Shown here one piece after another: positions 16,836 through 25,161 of a DNA stretch of 40,285 nt; position 1 is the stretch's first letter, and each line of letters starts with the position of its first letter. A model generated the notes under the pieces. That model ran no database searches and had not been told where the DNA came from. It worked only from the letters and a program-made list of their open reading frames with translations. Source of the DNA: UBA2357 sp041678045 (GTDB lineage Bacteria > Pseudomonadota > Gammaproteobacteria > Burkholderiales > Rhodocyclaceae); contig JBAYOV010000035.1 of NCBI GenBank assembly GCA_041678045.1, forward strand, positions 1 to 40,285, read 5' to 3'. Both the position numbers and the translations under genes were made by a program.

Positions 16836-17495
16836 TCAACCGGCCCCCACCCTGCCGACCCGTTCGGCCGCATCGCGGAACAGGTCCAGCGCCTCGTCGC
16901 GGCAGCACGAACTCACCTTCAGGTCGCGGATGAGGCCATCGCTCAGGTCATAGCACCAGCCATGCACCTTCACCTGCTGGCCGCGCTCCCAGGCCTCGCG
17001 TACCACCGTGGTCTGGCACACATTGACCACCTGCTGCATCACGTTGAGCTCGCACATCCGGTTGAGCTTTTCGCCCGGATCTTCGATCCTTTCGAGCAGG
17101 CCGTCGTGGCGGTCGCGCACGTCCTGCACATGGCGCAGCCAGTTGTCGATCAGCCCCAGACGATTGTTGTTCAGTGCGGCCTTCACCCCGCCGCAGCCAT
17201 AGTGGCCCACGATCAGGATGTGCTTCACCCGCAGCGCATCGACCGCATACTGAATCACCGACAGCGCGTTCAGGTCGGTATGCACCACCACATTGGCCAC
17301 ATTGCGGTGTACGAACACCTCGCCCGGCGCCAGACCGATGATCTGGTTGGCCGGCACCCGGCTGTCGGAGCAGCCGATCCACAGATACTCCGGCGACTGC
17401 TGATTCAGCAGGCGGCTGAAGAACTCGGGGTCTTCCTCGCGCTTGCGCTCGGCCCACTGACGGTTGTTATTGAACAACTGTTCGATATCCAGCAT
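16836..17495 (-). CDS. can: Beta-class carbonic anhydrase
   Basis: A 219-residue zinc enzyme interconverting CO2 and bicarbonate. The zinc ligands are C42 and D44 in IGCSDSR and H98 and C101 in GHYGCGG; R46 pairs with D44 as in the family. Length and motifs match the E. coli Can subgroup. It likely supplies bicarbonate for biosynthetic carboxylations in a respiring cell. The upstream region on the reverse strand has a perfect TATAAT box. Confidence 0.95.
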   Translation of the reverse strand: MLDIEQLFNNNRQWAERKREEDPEFFSRLLNQQSPEYLWIGCSDSRVPANQIIGLAPGEVFVHRNVANVVVHTDLNALSVIQYAVDALRVKHILIVGHYGCGGVKAALNNNRLGLIDNWLRHVQDVRDRHDGLLERIEDPGEKLNRMCELNVMQQVVNVCQTTVVREAWERGQQVKVHGWCYDLSDGLIRDLKVSSCCRDEALDLFRDAAERVGRVGAG

Positions 17496-17548
17496 CGCAC
17501 TTCACGCGTTCCGTCCCGAATCTGGAAGGAGCCACGTCTCCAGTAACC

Positions 17549-17587
17549 ATAATTATGAATTATAACCGTGCCCGATCATTTTTGCAG
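17549..17587 (-). promoter_or_regulatory. Candidate can promoter with AT palindrome
   Basis: On the reverse strand CTGCAA (17582-17587) and TATAAT (17559-17564) are 17 bases apart, giving a plausible sigma-70 promoter with a perfect -10. The -10 box overlaps the palindrome ATAATT-ATG-AATTAT (17549-17563), which could bind a dimeric regulator or serve the divergent gene too. Confidence 0.5.
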
Positions 17588-17743
17588 TCGCGCATGCACG
17601 GCAAGCGCACAATGGCGCCACGCGGCCTATACAGGTCTTCACTCATTCACCCGCGCCACGCAACTCTGCCAGAATGTCGGATAAACCCTTGCCGGCGCCC
17701 ACAAGCGCCCGCCCCCAGCACAAATGAGGCCCACAACCGCCCC

Positions 17744-18973
17744 ATGAAGATCAGCCTCAACCGTGCCATCGTCTCCCTGACGAGCGCACTGGATTATGTC
17801 GGCGTGGACGAAGTCCACCACGCCCAGCGTGTCGCCCTGCTCGCCCATACCCTTTCCGGCGCGCTGGGCTGGGACGACGAACGCCGCCACGACATTCTGT
17901 ATGCAGCCATGCTGCACGACTGCGGCGTGTCGCGCGTGCAGGAGTACCGCAACCTCACCGAAACCCTGGAATGGGATGGCGCCGAGCAGCACTGCCTGCG
18001 CGGCGAGCAGTTCCTGCTGGCCTGCCCGCCGCTGGCACGCCATGCACCGGCAGTCCGCTGGCACCACAGCCGCTGGACCCAGCTCGACCGCGCCCTGCTG
18101 GGCCAGCGAGTGGCGCTGGACAGCAACCTGATCTTCCTCACCGACCGGCTCGATGTGCTGCTCGCCCCGTATGTCACCGACCGCAGCCTGCGCAGCGAGA
18201 TCCTGTGGGACCACCCCCAGCTCATCGCCAGGCTGCGGGGACTGGCCGGCAGCCTGTTCGCACCGGAGTTGGTCGAAGCCCTCGAGCGGGTGAGCCATCA
18301 GGAGCGTTTCTGGCTGCAATGCGACCCCGGTTATGTAATGGACGAGATCGCCGAGCGCCTTTCCCAGCACCCGGACGTGGAACTGGGCAGTGCCGATGCG
18401 CTCGCGATTGCCGAGCTGTTTGCGCGCACGGTCGACTCGAAGAGCCGCTACACCCTGGAGCACTCCACCCGTGTCGCGCGCATTGCCCGCTTCCTGGGCG
18501 AATGCAGCGGTTTTCGGGGCGAACACCTCGACCAGCTCGAGATTGCCGCCTTGCTGCACGACATCGGAAAACTGCGCGTGCCCGAAACCATCATCGACCG
18601 GCCCGGCCCGATCACCGACCAGGAACGTGCCATCGTGAAGCGCCACAGCTACGACACCGGACGCATCCTGCGACGGGTGTTCCCCGGCCTGCCGATTGCC
18701 GGCTGGGCCGAAATGCACCATGAAAACCTGCTGGGCTCCGGCTACCCCGGGCGGCTCGATGCACAACAGATCCCGCTCGAAGCCCGTCTGATCGCGATTG
18801 CCGACATCTTCCAGGCCCTGTCGCAGGAGCGCCCCTATCGCACCGCACTGGAGGCCGAGGAAGTCATGCAGCACCTCGAAAACCTGGCCACGCTCGGCCG
18901 GGTCGATGCCGGCCTCACCCGCCTGGTGCGCCAGCATCTCGGAACCTGCCGTCAACTGGCCTGTCGTGACTGA
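17744..18973 (+). CDS. Tandem HD protein with C-terminal HD-GYP domain (probable c-di-GMP phosphodiesterase)
   Basis: A 409-residue soluble protein. The second half is an HD-GYP domain: HSTRVARIA, the metal-binding HD at 272-273 in LLHDIGKLRVPE, RHSYDTG and the GYP signature at 333-335 in HHENLLGSGYPGRL. HD-GYP proteins hydrolyse cyclic di-GMP. The N-terminal half is a second HD-like domain with HHAQRVALLAH and an HD at 58-59 (MLHDCGV), metal ligands apparently retained but lacking a GYP motif. No receiver or membrane segment is present, so the input is unclear. ATG at 17744 was chosen because upstream codons are low-complexity and lie across the divergent promoter region; an ATG at 17555 is in frame but sits inside the AT palindrome. 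Confidence 0.88.
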   Translation: MKISLNRAIVSLTSALDYVGVDEVHHAQRVALLAHTLSGALGWDDERRHDILYAAMLHDCGVSRVQEYRNLTETLEWDGAEQHCLRGEQFLLACPPLARHAPAVRWHHSRWTQLDRALLGQRVALDSNLIFLTDRLDVLLAPYVTDRSLRSEILWDHPQLIARLRGLAGSLFAPELVEALERVSHQERFWLQCDPGYVMDEIAERLSQHPDVELGSADALAIAELFARTVDSKSRYTLEHSTRVARIARFLGECSGFRGEHLDQLEIAALLHDIGKLRVPETIIDRPGPITDQERAIVKRHSYDTGRILRRVFPGLPIAGWAEMHHENLLGSGYPGRLDAQQIPLEARLIAIADIFQALSQERPYRTALEAEEVMQHLENLATLGRVDAGLTRLVRQHLGTCRQLACRD

Positions 18974-19017
18974 AGTCCGCACGGTCTGCCCTGCCCATCC
19001 CCCCCGAGGAGCCCCCG

Positions 19018-19803
19018 ATGCAGTATGAAACCCTGATCTACCACACCGACCAAGGCATTGCCGAAATCCGTCTGAACCGTCCGCAAAGGCTCAACGCGGT
19101 CACCCAGCAACTGTATGACGAACTCAACCATGCCCTGAGCGCGGCCGAGGCCGACCGCGACGTGCGCGTGGTGCTGCTCACCGGCGAGGGCCGCGCCTTC
19201 TGTGTCGGCGCCGACCTTAAGGAGCACAAGGCCGGCACCCGCACCGCGTTCGACCGCCGGCAATACCTGCAGGGCGAGCAGATCGTGTGCAAGCGGCTGC
19301 TGCATCTGGACAAGCCGGTGATTGCCGCAGTGAACGGCTACGCGCTGGGCGCGGGGGCGGAAATGGCGATTGCCTCCGACTTCGTGCTGATGGCCGAAAG
19401 CGCACAGATCGGCCTGCCCGAAATCAGCATCGGCAACTTCCTCGGCGGAGGCGTCACCTGGCTGCTGCCGCGCCTGGTGGGGCTGGCCAAGGCCCGCGAA
19501 CTGGTGTTCCTGGGCGAACGCATCAAGGGCGAGGAGGCCATGCGCATCGGGCTGGCCAGCCGGGTGCTGCCCGACGAAGGCTTTCTCGACGCGGCACGGG
19601 CCTTTGCGCTGAAACTGGCCGGCAAGGCACCGTTTTCGATGCAGCTGGCCAAGAAGCAGCTCAACCTGTCCGCCGAACGCACCCTCGATGCCTGCCTCAC
19701 CGCCGAGCTTGAGGGCATGACCTTCGTCGGCACCACCCGCGACTGGCAAGAAGGCGTCGACGCCTTTGCCGAAAAGCGCACCCCCATCTTCAAGGGAGAG
19801 TGA
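19018..19803 (+). CDS. Enoyl-CoA hydratase/isomerase family protein (both catalytic Glu present)
   Basis: A 261-residue crotonase-fold enzyme. The oxyanion-hole motif GRAFCVGADLKEH is near 58-70. The two acid-base glutamates of enoyl-CoA hydratase (E144 and E164 in the rat enzyme) match E115 in GAGAEMA and E135 in GLPEISIG, 20 residues apart as expected, so hydration of a 2-enoyl-CoA is plausible. A GAGGAG ribosome site lies 6 bases before the ATG. It is first in a three-gene operon with an acyl-CoA synthetase (4-base gap) and a second crotonase. The substrate is unknown. Confidence 0.9.
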   Translation: MQYETLIYHTDQGIAEIRLNRPQRLNAVTQQLYDELNHALSAAEADRDVRVVLLTGEGRAFCVGADLKEHKAGTRTAFDRRQYLQGEQIVCKRLLHLDKPVIAAVNGYALGAGAEMAIASDFVLMAESAQIGLPEISIGNFLGGGVTWLLPRLVGLAKARELVFLGERIKGEEAMRIGLASRVLPDEGFLDAARAFALKLAGKAPFSMQLAKKQLNLSAERTLDACLTAELEGMTFVGTTRDWQEGVDAFAEKRTPIFKGE

Positions 19804-19807
19804 AGAG

Positions 19808-21979
19808 ATGACCGAAGACACCGCCATCGTCCGCAAGAGCCCGCTGCACGACTTCCTGGCGCCCGACTCGATCGCCATCATCGGCGCCTCGGCCGACCCC
19901 ACCAAACGCGGCTACAAGGCCATGGTGGGCCTGATCAAGGGGCACTACGCCGGCAAGATCTACCCGATCAACCCGAAAGTGCCCGACATCCTCGGCGTGC
20001 CCACCTACCCCACCCTGGACGATGTACCCGGCGCCGTGGATCTGGCGCTGATCTGTACGCCGGCCGCCACCCTGCCCGGCCTGCTCGTCGAATGTGGCCG
20101 AAAGGGCGTGAAGGGTGCGGTCATCCTCGCGGCGGGCTTCCGTGAAACCGGCCCCGAAGGGGCCAGGCTGGAGCAGCAGGTGCTCGACGCAGCGCGGGCC
20201 GGCGGCGTGCGCATCATCGGCCCCAACACCTCGGGCATGTTCAACATGCACAAGCAGGTGAACCTGCTCGACCTGGGCAATGTGATCCCGGGCGATATCG
20301 GCTTCATCTCCCAATCGGGCAACATGCTGCTCGCCCTGGTGCTGGAGGCCGAACACAACGGCCATGTGGGCTTTTCCACCTATGTCGGCCCCGGCAACCA
20401 GACCGACATCGGCTTCAACGACTATCTGCGCTACCTTGGCGAAGACCCGAACACCCGGGTCGCCACGCTGTATGTGGAAGGTTTCCGCGATGGTCAGCGC
20501 TTCCTGCAGGTGGCCCGCGAGATCACCCCGCTGAAGCCGGTGGTGGTGTACAAGTCCGGCGCCACCGAGCTGGGCAAGAAAGCCGCCAGCTCGCACACCG
20601 GCGCGCTGGCCGGCAGCTATGCCATGACGGTGGATCTGCTCAAGCAGGTGGGGGTGAGCGTGGTACCCCACTCCGACCAGATCCTGCCGGTGGCCGAAGG
20701 TCTGGCGCTGATGCAGAAAGCGCGCGGCAAGCGGGTGGCGGTGATCGCCGACGGCGGCGGTCAGGCCACCATCACCTCCGACCGCATTTCCGAAGCCGGA
20801 CTGGAGCTGGCCGAACTGTCCGAGGCCACCCGCAAGCGGCTGGCCGCCATCCTCTTCCCGCAGGCCTCGCTCTCGAACCCGGTAGACGTCGCCGGCACCT
20901 CCGACGCCAACCCCGAAGTGCTGGCGCAGTGCATGGAAATCGTCGCCGAGGACGACAACGTCGATGCCGTGTTCCTGGTCGGCATGTTTGGCGGCTATCA
21001 CACCCGTTTTGCCGAATCGCTACTCGGCGGCGAAATGCGCGCGGCCGAATCGATGATCGAGCTGTCGCGACGCATCGACAAGCCACTGGTCATCTACAGC
21101 CTGTACGCCCCGGTCAAGCCCCCCGCGCTGCGCCGGCTGCACGAGGCCGGCCTGCCGGTGTATGCCTCCATAGAATATGCCGTAAAGGTTCTGCAGGCCC
21201 TGGGCGAACGCGGCATCTACCTGCAAGAGCAGCACGGCCAGCCCCTGCAGCCCGGTTTCACCCCGGACGAGGGCATGCAGGCCATGTTCGCGCGGGCCCA
21301 GCATGAGGGCCGCGACCTGTACGAGTTCGAGGCAAAGAGCCTGCTGCGCACCCATGGCGTGGCCGTAGCAGCGGAGCGGGTGGCCACCAGTGCCGACGAA
21401 CTGGCCGACATTGCCGCCGAGTTCGGCGAACAGCCGCTGGCGATGAAGGTGGTGTCCCGGGACATCCTGCACAAATCCGATGCCGGCGGCGTGAAGCTCA
21501 ACCTGGTGGGCGAGGCCGCCCTGCGCGACGCCTTCGAGCAGATCATGAGCAGCTGCCGCGCCTATGACGCAAACGCAGACATCCGGGGCGTGCTGGTGAC
21601 CCCCATGGCCAAGAAGGGCACCGAGGTCATCGTCGGCGTGGTGCGCGATCCGATCTTCGGGCCGGTGCTGATGTTCGGCCTGGGCGGCATCTTCGTGGAA
21701 ATTCTCGAGGATGTTGCCTTCCGGGCCATTCCGCTGTCGCGCCACGATGCCCAGTCGATGGTCGAACAGCTCAAGGGTCGCAAGATCCTGGCCGGCGTGC
21801 GCGGCGAAGCGCCCACCGACAAGGCGGCACTGGTCGACCTGCTGCTCACCGTGTCGAGCATCGTGAGTGCCTACCCGCAGATCTCCGAGCTCGACCTCAA
21901 CCCGGTGATCGCCTACCCGGACGGCTATGCGGTGGTCGATGCGCGCATCATCACCAACCGCTCGGTCCTGAACCCATAG
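19808..21979 (+). CDS. NDP-forming acyl-CoA synthetase (acetate-CoA ligase family)
   Basis: A 723-residue single-chain synthetase of the succinyl-CoA synthetase superfamily. These enzymes activate an acid to its CoA thioester, typically forming ADP through a phosphohistidine. The order is a CoA-binding domain (IAIIGASADPTKRGYKAM from residue 22), a ligase-CoA domain with the phosphohistidine H263 in ASSHTGALAGS, and a C-terminal ATP-grasp domain from about 500 (MKVVSRDILHKSDAGGVKLN). The family includes acetate, pimelate and ferulate ligases such as Sphingobium FerA. Flanking crotonase genes suggest beta-oxidation or side-chain shortening of an aromatic or dicarboxylic acid; the substrate is inference. 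Confidence 0.92.
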   Translation: MTEDTAIVRKSPLHDFLAPDSIAIIGASADPTKRGYKAMVGLIKGHYAGKIYPINPKVPDILGVPTYPTLDDVPGAVDLALICTPAATLPGLLVECGRKGVKGAVILAAGFRETGPEGARLEQQVLDAARAGGVRIIGPNTSGMFNMHKQVNLLDLGNVIPGDIGFISQSGNMLLALVLEAEHNGHVGFSTYVGPGNQTDIGFNDYLRYLGEDPNTRVATLYVEGFRDGQRFLQVAREITPLKPVVVYKSGATELGKKAASSHTGALAGSYAMTVDLLKQVGVSVVPHSDQILPVAEGLALMQKARGKRVAVIADGGGQATITSDRISEAGLELAELSEATRKRLAAILFPQASLSNPVDVAGTSDANPEVLAQCMEIVAEDDNVDAVFLVGMFGGYHTRFAESLLGGEMRAAESMIELSRRIDKPLVIYSLYAPVKPPALRRLHEAGLPVYASIEYAVKVLQALGERGIYLQEQHGQPLQPGFTPDEGMQAMFARAQHEGRDLYEFEAKSLLRTHGVAVAAERVATSADELADIAAEFGEQPLAMKVVSRDILHKSDAGGVKLNLVGEAALRDAFEQIMSSCRAYDANADIRGVLVTPMAKKGTEVIVGVVRDPIFGPVLMFGLGGIFVEILEDVAFRAIPLSRHDAQSMVEQLKGRKILAGVRGEAPTDKAALVDLLLTVSSIVSAYPQISELDLNPVIAYPDGYAVVDARIITNRSVLNP

Positions 21980-21990
21980 GAGCCCCACGC

Positions 21991-22794
21991 ATGACCCCAC
22001 ACATGACGACGCTGCCCACCCTCACCGATGCCGGGCTCACCCTGGAAGGCCGCATCGCCACGCTGACCCTGAACCGCGACGATGTGCGCAACGCCCTCAC
22101 CGGCACCGCGCTGATCGACGACATCGTCACCACTGCCGAGTGGGTCAACCGCTGCGACGAGGTGTCGGTGCTGCTCATCACCGGTGCCGGCAGCGCCTTT
22201 TCCGCCGGTGGCAACATCAAGGACATGGCCAACCGGGGCGGAGACTTTGCCGGCGACGTGGCCGAAGTCGCCACCCGTTACCGGCGCGGCATCCAGCGCA
22301 TTCCGCTGGCGCTGCAGGCGGTCGAGGTGCCGATCATTGCGGCGGTGAATGGCCCGGCCATCGGTGCAGGCTTCGACCTGGCCAACATGGCCGACATTCG
22401 CATCGCCTCCAGCCGGGCAAAATTCGGGGAAACCTTCCTCAACCTGGGCATCATCCCGGGCGACGGTGGGGCCTGGTTCATGCAACGACTGATCGGCTAC
22501 CAGCAGGCGTTCGAACTCACCCTGTCGGGCCGTATCGTCTCTGCCGACGAGGCCAAAAGCCTGGGCATCGTGCTCGATGTGGTGGCGCCCGACGCATTGA
22601 TGCCCCGCGCCAACGAGCTGGCCAGCCGTTTCTCCGCCCAGCCGCCAAAGGCCCTGCGCCTCACCAAGCGGCTGATGAAGATGGCGCAGCGCATGGAACT
22701 GAAGGACTTCCTCGACCTGTGCGCCAGCTTCCAGGGCATGTGCCACAACGAGCCGGAGCATCTGGAGGCGGTCAACCGCATGCTCACGCGCTGA
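21991..22794 (+). CDS. Crotonase-fold protein lacking canonical hydratase glutamates
   Basis: A 267-residue enoyl-CoA hydratase/isomerase family member with a good AGGAG site 8 bases before the ATG. The oxyanion motif GSAFSAGGNIKDM (67-79) is kept. At the positions of the two catalytic glutamates it has D129 (GAGFDLA) and F149 (GETFLNLG). It is therefore unlikely to be a standard hydratase. An isomerase, thioesterase, decarboxylase or retro-aldol activity of the crotonase superfamily is possible. It ends the acyl-CoA operon, followed by a hairpin and a convergent gene. Confidence 0.88.
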   Translation: MTPHMTTLPTLTDAGLTLEGRIATLTLNRDDVRNALTGTALIDDIVTTAEWVNRCDEVSVLLITGAGSAFSAGGNIKDMANRGGDFAGDVAEVATRYRRGIQRIPLALQAVEVPIIAAVNGPAIGAGFDLANMADIRIASSRAKFGETFLNLGIIPGDGGAWFMQRLIGYQQAFELTLSGRIVSADEAKSLGIVLDVVAPDALMPRANELASRFSAQPPKALRLTKRLMKMAQRMELKDFLDLCASFQGMCHNEPEHLEAVNRMLTR

Positions 22795-22802
22795 CCGCGC
22801 AT

Positions 22803-22844
22803 GCAGGGCGGGCGGACGGCAAGCCGCGTGCTCCGCCGCCCTGC
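22803..22844. terminator. Hairpin between convergent crotonase and DUF3617 genes
   Basis: GCAGGGCGGGCGGA (22803-22816) pairs with TCCGCCGCCCTGC (22832-22844) with one bulged G. It sits between the two convergent stop codons. There is no T-run, so it is a weak or factor-dependent terminator candidate. Confidence 0.4.
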
Positions 22845-22854
22845 AGGGCGATGC

Positions 22855-23397
22855 TCACCGCCTGCCGAGTGCCCCGCAATCGGCGCCCACCCGGCGGGCG
22901 TCCACGCGGAAGTCGATACGCCCGTCCTCGCCATCGAGCGACGCTTCGGTGGTGAAATGCTGCGGGCTGTGCAGGGTGGTCTTGAAATCCCCCTTTCCGG
23001 GCGGTTCGGTACACACCACATGCCCGCTCCAGGTGTTGCCGCGCTTCTTCACGTTGGTATAGGTGCAGTCTCCCTCCTGACGGCCTTCATAAATCGGATC
23101 GGCTGCGGCCTCCTCCGGGCTGATGCACAGGCGCATCGCACCGTTCTGCCCCAGCGCCACCCCAGCGCCGGCCATCTGCTGCTCCAGCATCGCGCGCATT
23201 TCGGGCGGCATGCTCTTCAACTGCTCCTGCATCTGGGCCAGCTGTGCCTGCATGTCGGGCATGCCCGGCATCTGGATGTCCTGCTTGAACTCCCACAGAC
23301 CGGGCGTCACACTTTGCGCCTGCACCATGCCCGCTGCACCAAAGCTCAGCGCAGCCACGGACAGCACTCGGAATAATCTGGAAATGGAAACTTGCAT
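22855..23397 (-). CDS. DUF3617 family exported protein
   Basis: A 180-residue protein with a signal peptide (hydrophobic stretch after SISRLFRVL, cleavage near VQAQ). The mature part begins SVTPGLWEFKQDIQMPGMPDMQ, typical of DUF3617, followed by a methionine- and glutamine-rich helical segment (about 50-90) and a beta-rich domain with four cysteines (CISPEE, GDCTYTN, VVCTEP, ADCGAL) that could form two disulfides in the periplasm. The ATG at 23397 has AGGA about 10 bases upstream. Function is unknown. It is divergent from a Ycf46-like ATPase gene. Confidence 0.85.
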   Translation of the reverse strand: MQVSISRLFRVLSVAALSFGAAGMVQAQSVTPGLWEFKQDIQMPGMPDMQAQLAQMQEQLKSMPPEMRAMLEQQMAGAGVALGQNGAMRLCISPEEAAADPIYEGRQEGDCTYTNVKKRGNTWSGHVVCTEPPGKGDFKTTLHSPQHFTTEASLDGEDGRIDFRVDARRVGADCGALGRR

Positions 23398-23514
23398 CGT
23401 GAGGTTCCTGTAAATTGAAAGCCTGAACACACTGACGACACCGGACCCACCGGCCCCGGCAGCCCGGACATGGTACAGATTTATTCGGGATACACGGAAT
23501 TCAGCCCGCTACCA

Positions 23515-23543
23515 TTGCGTCTGATATGCTTCAGCAAGATATA
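23515..23543 (+). promoter_or_regulatory. Candidate sigma-70 promoter of the AAA+ ATPase gene
   Basis: TTGCGT (23515-23520) and GATATA (23538-23543) are separated by 17 bases. A start of transcription near 23550 would leave an ATG at 23552 nearly leaderless, favouring the ATG at 23567 as the translation start. Confidence 0.5.
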
Positions 23544-23566
23544 CGTCATGAATGGGATTACCGGCC

Positions 23567-25147
23567 ATGAACCCCGGGAACAATGAACTCACCCTCCCAC
23601 ACCCCCTCTCCCGCATCCGCAAGGCCCTGGCCGGTGGGCATCCGCTGGTGCATGTGCGCTGCGACGATGAAGAACGGCTGGAGCGCCTGCTCGGGGCGGT
23701 GGCCCGGCAGGTGTATGGTGACGAACAGGCCTTTCACCAGTGGTCGCTCACCACCGGGCTGGTGAGGGCCTGTGCGCAAGCGCCCGGCGCCGCACAGGCC
23801 ACCGATCCCCTCGAAGCCCTGCGCGCGGTGCTGGCCCGGTCCGGGCGGGGGTTCTACCTGTTCAAGGACCTGCCGCTGCTGCTCGACGAGCGGCCCGATG
23901 TGGTGCGCGCGCTACGCGATGCCTACCGCGCCCTGTCCGGCAAGGGCACGCATGTGTTCCTGTCGTGCTCCGATTACCGCCTGCCCCGGGCGCTCGAGCG
24001 CGAAGTGTTTCTGGTCGAACTCGGCGCTCCGGACGAAGCGGAAATGCTTGCCGAGCTGCAGCGCGTCGCACAGGCCCTGAGCGGCCCCGACACCCCGGCA
24101 CTCGATGCCTCACTGCTGCCCACCCTCGCCGCCGCAATGCGCGGCATGATGCTCAGCGAGGCCCGCCACCTGATGCGGCGGCTGATCCGCGAGCACAAGC
24201 TGGCGCTCGACACCGCGCTGGGCGAGATTCGCGACGAGAAGGCCAGCGTGCTGATGCGCGAGAGCTGCCTCAAGTACATCGCCAACACGGTCGACATCGC
24301 GCGGGTCGGTGGCCTGGAAAACCTCAAGGAGTGGGTGCTCAACCGCGCCCCGCTGTTCTGCGGCGCAGATGCGGCCGGCAGCCTCGGCGAGCAGCGCATT
24401 CCCCTGCCTGCCGGCGTGCTGTTCATGGGGGTGAGCGGCTGCGGCAAAAGCATGGCCGCCAAGGTGATTGCCAGTGCCTGGCAGCTGCCGCTGGTGCGAC
24501 TCGACATGAACCTGGTGCTGTCCGGGGCACACGGCTCACCCGAGTACGCCTTCGATCATGCCCTGCGCATGGCCGAGCAGGTGGCGCCGCTGGTGCTGTG
24601 GATCGACGAGCTGGAAAACAGCTTCGGCTACGATTCGGAACAGCGCAGCGGCAACAACCCCAACATCTTTTCCAGCTTCCTCACCTGGATGCAGGAAAAG
24701 CCGGAAGGCGTGTTCGTCGTGGCCACCGCCAACCGCATCGAGAAACTGCCTGCCGAAGTCATCCGCAAGGGGCGTTTCGACCAGCTGTTCTTTCTCGACC
24801 TGCCCACCGAGGCGGAGCGCATGCGCATCATCGACATCCACTTGCGCAGTGCCGGTGCCGGTGCCGGTGCCGGTGCCGGTGCCGGTGCCGGTGCCGGAAC
24901 GGCCAGCGCTTTCAATCTGGCCGCACTGGCCGCCGTCACCAAGAACTGGAGCGGCGCCGAGATCGAACAGGGCATCCGCGCGGCCGTGGTGCACGCCTGG
25001 CAGGAAAACCGCCCCTTCACCGAGCGCGACGTGATGTGGAGCATGTCCCGCATCGTCCCACTGTCGCGCACCATGGCCGAACAGATCAAGGCCCTGCGGG
25101 CCTGGTCGGCGGAGCGTGCCACCCCGGCCTCGTTGAAGGAAGGTTGA
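23567..25147 (+). CDS. Ycf46-like AAA+ ATPase (paralogue 1)
   Basis: A protein of 526 residues. An N-terminal region of about 250 residues looks like a P-loop-less AAA-type domain (HPLVHVRCDDEERL, GTHVFLSCSDYRLP). The C-terminal AAA+ domain has Walker A GVSGCGKS at 288-295, Walker B LVLWIDELEN, sensor 1 VVATANR and an arginine finger in IRKGRFDQLFF. This arrangement resembles the Ycf46 family of chloroplast and bacterial ATPases, whose role is poorly known; a link to CO2 use has been proposed in cyanobacteria. A (Ala-Gly)n linker encoded by a hexanucleotide repeat sits at about 429-444, between the AAA core and lid. An ATG at 23552 is an alternative start. A paralogue lies at 32753. Confidence 0.87.
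   Translation: MNPGNNELTLPHPLSRIRKALAGGHPLVHVRCDDEERLERLLGAVARQVYGDEQAFHQWSLTTGLVRACAQAPGAAQATDPLEALRAVLARSGRGFYLFKDLPLLLDERPDVVRALRDAYRALSGKGTHVFLSCSDYRLPRALEREVFLVELGAPDEAEMLAELQRVAQALSGPDTPALDASLLPTLAAAMRGMMLSEARHLMRRLIREHKLALDTALGEIRDEKASVLMRESCLKYIANTVDIARVGGLENLKEWVLNRAPLFCGADAAGSLGEQRIPLPAGVLFMGVSGCGKSMAAKVIASAWQLPLVRLDMNLVLSGAHGSPEYAFDHALRMAEQVAPLVLWIDELENSFGYDSEQRSGNNPNIFSSFLTWMQEKPEGVFVVATANRIEKLPAEVIRKGRFDQLFFLDLPTEAERMRIIDIHLRSAGAGAGAGAGAGAGAGTASAFNLAALAAVTKNWSGAEIEQGIRAAVVHAWQENRPFTERDVMWSMSRIVPLSRTMAEQIKALRAWSAERATPASLKEG
24851..24898 (+). repeat. GCCGGT hexanucleotide microsatellite inside the AAA+ gene
   Basis: Seven perfect tandem copies of GCCGGT (24851-24892) are followed by one GCCGGA. 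Each unit encodes Ala-Gly, so changes in copy number alter linker length by two residues without shifting frame. Such tracts expand and contract by slippage. Confidence 0.95.
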
Positions 25148-25161
25148 GGCCAGCCCCCGGT

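Noticed and set aside
19790..21001. Reverse-strand open frame of 403 codons opposite the acyl-CoA synthetase
   Set aside because: Histidine- and glycine-rich antisense shadow with no domain features.
24851..24898. Tandem repeat considered as a CRISPR or iteron array
   Set aside because: Six-base units without spacers, in frame within a gene; a microsatellite.
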